Part shown: positions 41,609-47,188 of the stretch, in pieces
Layout of the letters: the number at the start of each line of letters is the position of its first letter
Numbering within the stretch: the first letter of the stretch is position 1
DNA from: a virus
Direction: 5' to 3' (one strand)
IMG/VR virus record: IMGVR_UViG_3300042923_001328
Location: 1 to 47,188 of that record
Length of the DNA stretch: 47,188 bases
Notes under the pieces: model-generated
Told to the model about the DNA's origin: nothing
Databases searched by the model: none
What the model saw: only the letters and a program-made list of their open reading frames with translations
Program-made: the position numbers and the translations under genes

Positions 41609-41657
41609 ACACAACACTTCCTTTCCTTTGCGTACTTGCAAAGTGCTGTCTTTTGTA
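41609..41657 (-). promoter_or_regulatory. hairpin leader element, copy 2
   Basis: Minus strand AAAAGACAGCA, perfect hairpin CTTTGC-AAGTAC-GCAAAG (41643-41626), then GAAAGGAAGTGTTGTGT before ATG. Confidence 0.7.
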
Positions 41658-41700
41658 TTAGAGAAGGTCCTTCTCCAATGAACAATCTATCTTAAACCTT

Positions 41701-41841
41701 TTAATAAGGTATGTATTCAGATTCAATCTCTATCTTGAAATAAACTTCTTCAAAGTTTTCAGTATCAATATCAACTTCCTTAAAATAAACCTCTTGAATT
41801 TCTTCTTCTGCCAAGAAATAAGTTTCATTATATTTTTTCAT
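41701..41841 (-). CDS. hypothetical acidic small protein, 46 aa
   Basis: ATG at 41841 after leader element copy 3. MKKYNETYFLAEEEIQEVYF, with an internal repeat of (E)EVYFK at about 17-21 and 32-36. Acidic. Function unknown. Confidence 0.6.
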   Translation of the reverse strand: MKKYNETYFLAEEEIQEVYFKEVDIDTENFEEVYFKIEIESEYIPY

Positions 41842-41890
41842 ACACAACACCAACCTTTCCCTTGCTGTAATTGCAAAGTTCTGTCTTTAG
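41842..41890 (-). promoter_or_regulatory. hairpin leader element, copy 3
   Basis: Minus strand TAAAGACAGAA, hairpin CTTTGC-AATTACA-GCAAGG (41877-41859), then GAAAGGTTGGTGTTGTGT before ATG. Confidence 0.65.
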
Positions 41891-41918
41891 TGCCGCTCTC
41901 TGCCTCTAAGTTTTATTA

Positions 41919-42062
41919 CTATTGTTCGCTTTCTAACTTTCTAATTTGTTCATTTACATATGATATGGTTGATTGATTTACCATAAATTTGTTTATTGTT
42001 TCATAATCAGTTAAGATTCTTCTTAGTTCATATAAGGCTCTTAATTCCTTTTCTTTATTCAT
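41919..42062 (-). CDS. hypothetical small helical protein, 47 aa
   Basis: ATG at 42062 lies inside the last codons of the upstream gene (8-nt overlap) with GGGGGTGTTG upstream. MNKEKELRALYELRRIL and ISYVNEQIRKLESEQ: two helices, likely coiled coil. Confidence 0.6.
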   Translation of the reverse strand: MNKEKELRALYELRRILTDYETINKFMVNQSTISYVNEQIRKLESEQ

Positions 42063-42360
42063 TTACAACACCCCCTTTCATTCTGAATTTTGGATTTATA
42101 ACTTTACTGTCAAAGTCTTTTACAAGTTCATATCCTTGTTCTAATAGATTATCAATTATGTCCCTATATCTTTTCGTTACTTCAATGAAATCAGTTTTCA
42201 TAGATTTTGTATTATACTTTGCATAAATAGCAACTCTTTCGCCACAATTGCTTGTCAATCTTTTAAAGCCTAACTTTTCTAAGTCCTTCTTTTTTAATCC
42301 TTTTAGTTCTCCGTGTGGAGTAACACAAACACCAAGTTTTTCATTTATGAAACAGTACAT
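42055..42360 (-). CDS. hypothetical early protein, 101 aa
   Basis: Not recognised. Start ATG at 42360 (MYCFINEKLGVCVTPHG) with AAGGAGGTGTTG upstream. Basic middle (GLKKKDLEKLGFKRLTS), then a helical part (EVTKRYRDIIDNLLEQGYEL). Promoter-like copy a lies just upstream. Confidence 0.6.
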   Translation of the reverse strand: MYCFINEKLGVCVTPHGELKGLKKKDLEKLGFKRLTSNCGERVAIYAKYNTKSMKTDFIEVTKRYRDIIDNLLEQGYELVKDFDSKVINPKFRMKGGVVNE

Positions 42361-42382
42361 TTGCAACACCTCCTTAAAATAT

Positions 42383-42421
42383 TTATATATGTCTATTGAA
42401 CAAAACTCGGTTACTTCCTGC
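42383..42421 (-). promoter_or_regulatory. repeated promoter-like element, copy a
   Basis: Minus strand GCAGG, 11 nt, TTTTGTTCAAT, then AGACATATATAA; about 23 nt before the 42360 start. Confidence 0.6.
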
Positions 42422-42425
42422 TATT

Positions 42426-42514
42426 TTGATAAAAATATTTAATTTTTTTATCAATGGCAACGGCTGAAAATCCATTACTGCCCGGCTCATATGTCCGTTG
42501 GAATGGCAGCCGTT
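42426..42514 (-). repeat. structured intergenic region: GC-rich cruciform and AT hairpin A
   Basis: On the minus strand, outer stem AACGGCTG (42514-42507) / CAGCCGTT (42466-42459) with inner CCATT/AATGG and CGG/CCG, then a 10-bp hairpin TTGATAAAAA / TTTTTATCAA (42454-42426). No T-run follows the first structure. The second hairpin resembles one at 42950-42978. Confidence 0.55.
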
Positions 42515-42520
42515 ATTGAA

Positions 42521-42868
42521 CTATTGATTGTTTACATATGACAACATTACACTTAAATAATCTACTAACTCCATATCTAATCCACCGTCAATATCCATAG
42601 TGATTAAGTCGTTTATTTCTTCTGCTGTTGCTATTAATTCTTCAAAGCATTCACTTTGTAGTAATTGAGTGAAAAGACTGTTCTTAATATACCTAACTGT
42701 ATATTCCTGTTCTGAATTGAAATTATCTTTCCAACAATCTATGTTGTACTCAAATTCGTCTTTTACTTCTTCTGCGATTTCTGTAATATCAAGGTCTTCA
42801 ATATTACAACCGACCTCTTTACCTAACAACTCTAACTCATTTATAAATTCTCTAATTTTATTTGCCAT
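42521..42868 (-). CDS. acidic hypothetical protein, 115 aa
   Basis: Not recognised. Start ATG at 42868 with AAGGAGGTGTTG upstream. Strongly acidic and helical: INELELLGKEVGCNIEDLDI, EIAEEVKDEFEYNIDCW, then EECINDLITMDIDGG-like ('TAEEINDLITMDIDGGLDME'). Such charge is seen in phage DNA-mimic or antirestriction proteins, but no motif supports a call. First gene of the early operon. Confidence 0.6.
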   Translation of the reverse strand: MANKIREFINELELLGKEVGCNIEDLDITEIAEEVKDEFEYNIDCWKDNFNSEQEYTVRYIKNSLFTQLLQSECFEELIATAEEINDLITMDIDGGLDMELVDYLSVMLSYVNNQ

Positions 42869-42949
42869 TTGCAACACCTCCTTATAAATCAATGGCTTCA
42901 CAACATTTATACCTGTCATTTCAATTTTTCTTTTGAGTCTCCTGCAATT

Positions 42950-42978
42950 TTGATAAAATTATTTTATTTTTTTATCAA
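42950..42978. repeat. AT hairpin B
   Basis: TTGATAAAA / TTTTATCAA with AATTGCAGGAG on its minus-strand side, matching hairpin A at 42426-42454 (AATAGCAGGAA). In the 42869-43286 non-coding stretch. Confidence 0.5.
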
Positions 42979-43005
42979 TTACTTTTAAAAAAAAATGATT
43001 AATAA

Positions 43006-43044
43006 TTACATGTGTCTATTTGATAAAATTCTTTAATCTCCTTG
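43006..43044 (-). promoter_or_regulatory. repeated promoter-like element, copy c
   Basis: Minus strand CAAGG, 11 nt, TTTTATCAAAT, then AGACACATGTAA; upstream of the 42868 early operon. Confidence 0.55.
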
Positions 43045-43079
43045 TTTTTTAGGGGAAATATTTTTAATTTATTTATATT

Positions 43080-43161
43080 TTATAACAACAAAAAACACCA
43101 TTAAAGCATTTAGTAATATAAGTGTAAATAGGCTACAATCGAGTAATATCAATGCTTTAAT
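43080..43161 (-). other. inverted repeat with T-run, possible terminator or small RNA
   Basis: Perfect 11-bp arms ATTAAAGCATT / AATGCTTTAAT (43161-43151, 43110-43100), then GGTGTTTTTTG on the minus strand. No gene seen. It lies between integrase operon terminator and early promoter c. Confidence 0.45.
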
Positions 43162-43249
43162 TAAAATTAATGAAATTTTATGAAAAAATATTTTCTACAA
43201 TGTTGTCTATAAACCGTGTTTCGATTTTAAAATGGGTAAATATATATGT

Positions 43250-43280
43250 ATAAAAAAATAAAGCCCCTTGTGGAGGCTTT
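43250..43280 (-). terminator. terminator of the integrase operon
   Basis: On the minus strand AAAGCC, 8-nt loop, GGGCTTT followed by ATTTTTTT. Confidence 0.8.
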
Positions 43281-43286
43281 TGGAGA

Positions 43287-43616
43287 TTACGATTTTGTTT
43301 TGCGATAACCTGATTCAAGTGCAGTTCTTGCATAAAGCAATGATTCAACATCTTCTTTTCTAAAGTCTTCAACAAGTTCTAAATACATGTTGAACTCGCT
43401 GTTGTAAAATCTTTCAGGGTTAATTCCATTCTCGATACAATATTTCTTTACTTCTTTTATTGTAAGCCAGTCAATAAGTTTAATCCTGTTTTTGTAACTT
43501 AACTTTGTATCTGTAATGATATCACAGGCCAAATATGTTATATCGCCAATAAATTCAAGCAGAGTCCAATCATCGTAAAACGGCAAAGGCATTCGTGGAA
43601 TAGGTCTAATTACCAT
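43287..43616 (-). CDS. hypothetical protein coupled to integrase, 109 aa
   Basis: Not recognised. ATG at 43616 overlaps the integrase stop by 7 nt. Contains PIPRMPLPFYDDWTLLEFIG, a helical middle and RFYNSEFNMYLELVEDFRK; basic end (SGYRKTKS). Its position directly after a large serine recombinase makes an accessory role in integration or excision possible, but no known directionality factor is recognised. Confidence 0.6.
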   Translation of the reverse strand: MVIRPIPRMPLPFYDDWTLLEFIGDITYLACDIITDTKLSYKNRIKLIDWLTIKEVKKYCIENGINPERFYNSEFNMYLELVEDFRKEDVESLLYARTALESGYRKTKS

Positions 43617-45793
43617 TCAATCCCCCCAAGCATACTAAAATTAATAAACTTACTTAATAACCCTTTTTGTTCTACAGAAATATTCTCAACGGGTGCTTCC
43701 CTATCATTATATTCAGTCCTTACCCATAAACCTTTTTTAGTTAAATATTTAATAAATTTATCTATAATAGATATTGTGTTTTTATCTTGCTGCTCTATCT
43801 TATCTATAAGGTTTTTAATAAAGTCCATGTTAGGCTTTATAAATTCGTCATTTTGTTGTACTTGTTTGTCTAACGCATATTGCTCAAAACTAAAGTCTAT
43901 ATGGCTTCTAATCCTCGCAGGTTCTATATTGTAACTATATCTTGTAAGAACTCTACTAAACATAGTATCAATAAATTCTTCTTTTTCCCAAATCAAGCCT
44001 TTATATGAAGCAAATGAATTTATTGACTCATTTATTTCTTCATCACTATAGCCTAAAGACTTTCCTATCTGAACAAGATTATTGTCAAAATTGTATTCAA
44101 CTTCGTCAAGTTGGTATTTCTTAAATCCGGGTCTTGATATAACTGCTTTTTTAAGAATTGATTCTAAAAGGTCTTTTTGTTTATCTTGATCTAAACTAAA
44201 GAAATATTTCCTTAAATTATCTTGAGAACGCATATTTAGATTTTTTAGTTCAGTATAGTCTTCAAATGTTTTCAGTATTTTTCTTATTTTTTCTTCCCTT
44301 CTTAAAATAAGATTGTTTATATTGCTTTGTATTATTTCTTGCTCTTCCCTTAACTCTTTAAGTTTGCTTGTAAATACCTCAGACAAATCTCCATCGGATT
44401 TTATAATTAAGTCTGTTGTCTTGTTGACCTCTTTTTTCTTACTTTCTAAATCCTTGGATAATCTATTGATATTGTTTTCTATATCTAAAATTTCTTTATT
44501 ATTCTCAGGTTTACTTTTTAATTCTAACTTTGGAAGAAACCCTACATATATAGTTAATCCATTAAAGAACTTATCAAATATTAAATCTTTAATGTTATCT
44601 TCCTTTAAAGAAGAGGCTGATTTACATAGCCGTCCAGAGGAATAGTTATAACATTTATAATAGACCTCCTTTATGGTTTCCCCATTGTGAAGGTGCCTCG
44701 AAGAAAGTCCCCCTGTCATTTGGCTGCCGCATTCAGGACAGGTAAGAATAGAAGAAAATATATGACTATTCTTAATTCCACGCCTAAATCTCTTCATGCC
44801 CTCATTATCAACTACAAAGTTATCGTTCTTGCTTCTTCTATCTTTTAGTATTAATTGGACCTTCTCAAAGTCTTCTAAAGACACGATGGCTTCGTGTTCT
44901 CCTTTTACCATGTTGACAGTAGGCTCTGCCTTAAACTCTTGTACTACCTTTCCATTTTCAAATTTAACCCTTGTCTTTCCCCAACTAACATGGCCACACA
45001 TTAAAGGATTCTTCAAAATATCACCTACAGTTTTACTTGTCCATGTGCCTCCCTTTTTTGTCTTGTATCCATGCTCGTTAAGATACTTTGTGATTCTATA
45101 TGTGCCTTCACCTGATAAATATTGTTCGTATATAAGTTTTACAACAGGTGCTTCTTCTTTGTTTATGTAGAGTTTTCTTCTTGATTTTCTATTTCCCTCA
45201 GAATCAACTTCATATTGATCATCACCTATTGCCTTTAAATCAAAGCCGTATGGCACCGTTCCACCTTGCCATTTACCACATATGTTTCCGTCTTCGTCTA
45301 TACCTCCTCTTTTAGCACTTTCTTCCATACCAGCCGGGACACGCACTTTTAAATTTTCTACGTATAGTTGGTTCAACAAACTTAAGATGGTGGTTAATAT
45401 AAGTCTGTTTGCAGAGTTTAAATCATTTCCATCGGTAGGAAACAAACCGTCCTTAATTGCAACAATTTGATATTTACCTTCTTTTTCTAACTCTAATAAT
45501 GTCTGTGTATCTTTAATAGAACGGGAAAGTCTATCAAGGGCATAAACAAATACAGCATCGATTACTTTATTACTTTTATCTTGTGTTCTTACTGTTTCTA
45601 TAATCTCTTGTATGCCATCACGGTATAAACTCTTTCCACTTATGCCCTCATCTTTTATTACTTTGGTTACTTCAAAGTTATGCATTTTAGCAAAGAAACG
45701 GCATTGCTCTTCTTGAAAGCCAAGGCTATATCCCTCTTCTGCTTGTCTTAATGTACTTACACGACAATATATCCAACATTTCTTTTTAGCCAT
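43610..45793 (-). CDS. large serine recombinase (phage integrase)
   Basis: A 727-residue site-specific recombinase. Seen: catalytic domain (about 1-150) with nucleophile Ser13 in CRVST and arginines of ALDRLSRS (about 86-93); recombinase domain (about 190-300, GTVPYGFDL, GGTWTSKTV); zinc-ribbon domain with CPECG (about 355) and CYNY...LC (about 385); coiled coil (about 420-490, LSKDLESKKKEVNK); and a long C-terminal extension not usual in ~500-residue members. It inserts attP into attB without long homology. The start lies about 175 bp from the core at 45968. Its ribosome site is inside an inverted repeat. Confidence 0.95.
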   Translation of the reverse strand: MAKKKCWIYCRVSTLRQAEEGYSLGFQEEQCRFFAKMHNFEVTKVIKDEGISGKSLYRDGIQEIIETVRTQDKSNKVIDAVFVYALDRLSRSIKDTQTLLELEKEGKYQIVAIKDGLFPTDGNDLNSANRLILTTILSLLNQLYVENLKVRVPAGMEESAKRGGIDEDGNICGKWQGGTVPYGFDLKAIGDDQYEVDSEGNRKSRRKLYINKEEAPVVKLIYEQYLSGEGTYRITKYLNEHGYKTKKGGTWTSKTVGDILKNPLMCGHVSWGKTRVKFENGKVVQEFKAEPTVNMVKGEHEAIVSLEDFEKVQLILKDRRSKNDNFVVDNEGMKRFRRGIKNSHIFSSILTCPECGSQMTGGLSSRHLHNGETIKEVYYKCYNYSSGRLCKSASSLKEDNIKDLIFDKFFNGLTIYVGFLPKLELKSKPENNKEILDIENNINRLSKDLESKKKEVNKTTDLIIKSDGDLSEVFTSKLKELREEQEIIQSNINNLILRREEKIRKILKTFEDYTELKNLNMRSQDNLRKYFFSLDQDKQKDLLESILKKAVISRPGFKKYQLDEVEYNFDNNLVQIGKSLGYSDEEINESINSFASYKGLIWEKEEFIDTMFSRVLTRYSYNIEPARIRSHIDFSFEQYALDKQVQQNDEFIKPNMDFIKNLIDKIEQQDKNTISIIDKFIKYLTKKGLWVRTEYNDREAPVENISVEQKGLLSKFINFSMLGGIEW

Positions 45794-45804
45794 AAAATAA
45801 CATA

Positions 45805-45843
45805 CCCCCTTTATAACAAAATTTTAACTCGTTATAAAGGGGG
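45805..45843. promoter_or_regulatory. 13-bp inverted repeat covering integrase ribosome site
   Basis: CCCCCTTTATAAC (45805-45817), 13-nt spacer, GTTATAAAGGGGG (45831-45843), perfect arms. The AAAGGGGG ribosome site of the integrase is in one arm and a CGAGTTAAAATT promoter-like box spans the spacer. Operator or RNA hairpin hiding the ribosome site. Confidence 0.65.
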
Positions 45844-45920
45844 TTGTAAATAGAATTCATTTATTTAATTTATAATTTCTTAAGTTGTTAAAACATGAAT
45901 TTATTTGTTAATATATTAAG

Positions 45921-45936
45921 TGTTGATTTATCAACA
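45921..45936. promoter_or_regulatory. 16-bp palindrome near attP
   Basis: TGTTGAT-TT-ATCAACA, perfect 7-bp arms, 32 bp before the core. A repressor or accessory-factor site is possible. Confidence 0.4.
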
Positions 45937-45943
45937 TTCTGCA

Positions 45944-45975
45944 CTCTTTTATTTAAGTTATAACGTACATCCCCA
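45944..45975. other. right prophage attachment junction (hybrid attP/attB)
   Basis: Arm CTCTTTTATTT (45944-45954), then the core CATCCCCA (45968-45975); host miaB start codons continue to the right. Joined to 9052-9069 it rebuilds a symmetric 50-bp attP. Confidence 0.85.
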
Positions 45976-46014
45976 GGTTTCAATTAAATATTTTAAATTC
46001 AATGTTTCGCTCAT
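45958..46014 (-). pseudogene. miaB: stranded 5' end of native miaB
   Basis: ATG at 46014 with AAAGGAGA upstream encodes MSETLNLKYLIETWGC, then phage-derived TL-stop. The ETWGC cluster-cysteine motif is the one MiaB has at its first cysteine. The rest of the gene is 36.9 kb away at 9043-7759. I infer the native protein began here and had 29 fewer N-terminal residues than the chimera. Confidence 0.8.
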
Positions 46015-46309
46015 TCTATTTCTCCTTTGTATATAGTTGTATATAAAGTTAAATATATTACATTATTTATAAGTTGATAAGAAGTTAAGAAGCTATAACA
46101 TTAATATTATATATAATTACTCTCAATTTTTAAAGAGGTTTATTCTACTGAATTACTTGCTTATGAATAATAATTTGCTTTTTTAATTTAAAAAGTATAA
46201 AATTTCCCTAATACTTTCACAAAATCGTTATGAAGGAATTATTTCAGCAACAGTATTAAAATAATTAATTTTTTATCAAATGAAATATATTAAACATTTA
46301 ATAAAAATA
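46015..46309. other. intergenic region, probable native miaB promoter region
   Basis: Very AT-rich host DNA between the divergent native miaB start and the aminotransferase. No gene seen. It should contain the promoter that served miaB before insertion; no clear -35/-10 pair could be chosen on the minus strand. Confidence 0.5.
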
Positions 46310-46339
46310 TTGAAACTATTGCTGCATTTTTGATATAAT
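46310..46339 (+). promoter_or_regulatory. promoter of aminotransferase gene
   Basis: TTGAAA (46310-46315), 18 nt, TATAAT (46334-46339), about 58 nt before the ATG. Confidence 0.65.
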
Positions 46340-46397
46340 GTAATCAGGATATGCAATCGTTTAGATATCAAATTAATAAATTTTGGGGGGACTATTA

Positions 46398-47188
46398 ATG
46401 AATCTACGTTTTTCAGAAAGAACATCTGCTATAAAAGCTTCCGAGATAAGAGAATTGCTAAAGCTTACCGAAAGACCAGATATAATATCTTTTGCAGGTG
46501 GTCTGCCAGCTCCTGAACTGTTTCCAATAGATAAGATGGTAAGCATTAGTTCCAGGGTTTTAAATGAGGATGGAAAGTCTGCTCTTCAATATAGTGCCAC
46601 TGAAGGATATGTACCTTTACGAGAAATAATTGCTGAGCAAAGAATGTCTGCTGCCGGAATAAAAGCAGATATTAGCAATATAATGATAACTAGTGGATCT
46701 CAGCAAGGGCTCGAGTTTTCAGCTAAAATTTTTATAGATAAAGATGACATCATCTTATGTGAAAGTCCAAGCTATTTAGGAGCTATAAATGCTTTTAAAG
46801 CCTATCAGCCAAGGTTTATTGAAATACCTATGGATGATGACGGAATGATAGTTGATGAGCTTGAAAAAGCCCTTAAAGCTCATCCTGAAGCAAAGATGAT
46901 ATACACTATACCTGATTTTCAAAATCCAAGCAGCAAAACTATGTCCGTAGAAAGAAGAAAACGTGTAGCTGAACTAGCAAAAATTTATAGCATTCCTGTT
47001 ATAGAAGACTGTCCTTATGGGGAACTTATATTTGAAGGAGAAGCGTATCCTTCTATAAAAAGCTTTGATACGGAAGGTTATGTAATTTATCTAGGAACCT
47101 TCTCAAAGACCTTTTGCCCTGGACTTAGAATCGGCTGGGTATGCGCTGAACCTGAAATAATTCAAAAATATATAATAGTAAAGCAAGG
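46398..47188 (+). CDS. PLP-dependent aminotransferase (2-aminoadipate/MocR-type class I/II), 3' end missing
   Basis: 263 codons visible, running off the window. ATG with GGGGGG ribosome site. Seen: ISFAGGLPAPELFP (about 35-48), TSGSQQGLEF (about 98), IPDFQNPSS (about 174, PLP-contact Asn/Asp), EDCPYGEL (about 205) and the PLP Lys in GTFSKTFCPGLRIGW (about 240). This is the transaminase domain of the LysN/2-aminoadipate type. The N-terminus lacks a GntR domain, so it is an enzyme and not a MocR regulator. Host gene, unaffected by the prophage. Confidence 0.92.
   Translation, partial: MNLRFSERTSAIKASEIRELLKLTERPDIISFAGGLPAPELFPIDKMVSISSRVLNEDGKSALQYSATEGYVPLREIIAEQRMSAAGIKADISNIMITSGSQQGLEFSAKIFIDKDDIILCESPSYLGAINAFKAYQPRFIEIPMDDDGMIVDELEKALKAHPEAKMIYTIPDFQNPSSKTMSVERRKRVAELAKIYSIPVIEDCPYGELIFEGEAYPSIKSFDTEGYVIYLGTFSKTFCPGLRIGWVCAEPEIIQKYIIVKQ

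Larger units (their letters stand above)
9052..45975. mobile_element. complete siphovirus-type prophage, ~36.9 kb, inserted in miaB
   Basis: Bounded by the 8-bp core at 9044-9051 and 45968-45975. It contains a large serine integrase at the right end, early/replication genes, a candidate origin, terminase-portal-capsid-tail-lysis modules in the usual order, and a cargo region with restriction-modification genes at the left end. No contractile sheath gene is visible and there is a tape measure with a tail tube, so a long non-contractile tail is inferred. No inactivating frameshift or transposon was noticed in the structural genes. Almost all genes are on the minus strand; the restriction endonuclease is the exception. 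Confidence 0.93.

Noticed and set aside
43178-43375. 65-codon minus-strand frame
   Set aside because: It overlaps the real gene ending at 43287 and reads through the integrase operon terminator.
45958-46014. Free-standing 18-residue signalling peptide
   Set aside because: Its ETWGC motif and position at the phage junction are explained by a split miaB.

Overview
The window is a low-GC chromosome segment from a Clostridium-like Firmicute: AT-rich DNA, AGGAGG-type ribosome binding sites, and the clostridial gene order lexA / PLP protein / hfq / miaA / mutL / mutS / miaB. It carries one complete-looking prophage of about 36.9 kb.

Host left flank (1-9043): the C-terminal part of lexA (+), then a minus-strand block read miaB, mutS, mutL, miaA, hfq and a methionine gamma-lyase/aluminium-resistance family PLP enzyme. 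Host right flank (45976-47188): an 18-codon stub of the original miaB start (-) and a PLP aminotransferase that runs off the window (+).

Prophage (about 9052-45975): a siphovirus-type element inserted by a large serine recombinase into codons of miaB. The 8-bp sequence TGGGGATG occurs at both junctions. Joining the two phage ends rebuilds a 50-bp attP with perfect 11-bp inverted arms. The phage supplies a new start, ribosome site and about 44 codons to miaB, so the gene stays open as a chimera, while the native start is stranded 36.9 kb away.

From the right end leftwards, almost everything on the minus strand: integrase and a small partner (45793-43287); an early block of small genes plus a P4-type primase/helicase (42868-39666); an iteron-rich candidate origin (39317-39629); a second early block with a C5 DNA methyltransferase, a DUF1064 nuclease-like protein and many tiny genes, several of them missed by ordinary length cut-offs (39234-34201); a tRNA-like RNA whose halves are in reversed order (34107-33965); a sigma-like activator split into two overlapping genes (33865-33294); then terminase, portal, minor head, protease/scaffold, major capsid, connectors, tail tube, frameshift-type tail chaperones, tape measure, baseplate and a GLUG-repeat tail protein (32854-16238); lysis genes (two holin-like proteins around an amidase, 16161-14162); and a terminal cargo region with a Rad52-like protein and a restriction-modification pair (13679-9431).

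The strongest unusual signals are: the chimeric miaB junction and attP reconstruction; the circularly permuted tRNA-Arg(UCU) candidate; a ~40-bp promoter-like element (AGG, exactly 11 nt, TTTTG...) repeated at seven intergenic sites, four of which lead into short terminator-ended RNAs; a repeated hairpin leader before four early genes; and the two-sided GGTATA iteron array. No CI-like repressor was recognised, so lysogeny control is unexplained. All function calls are from reading the sequence; no database search was run.
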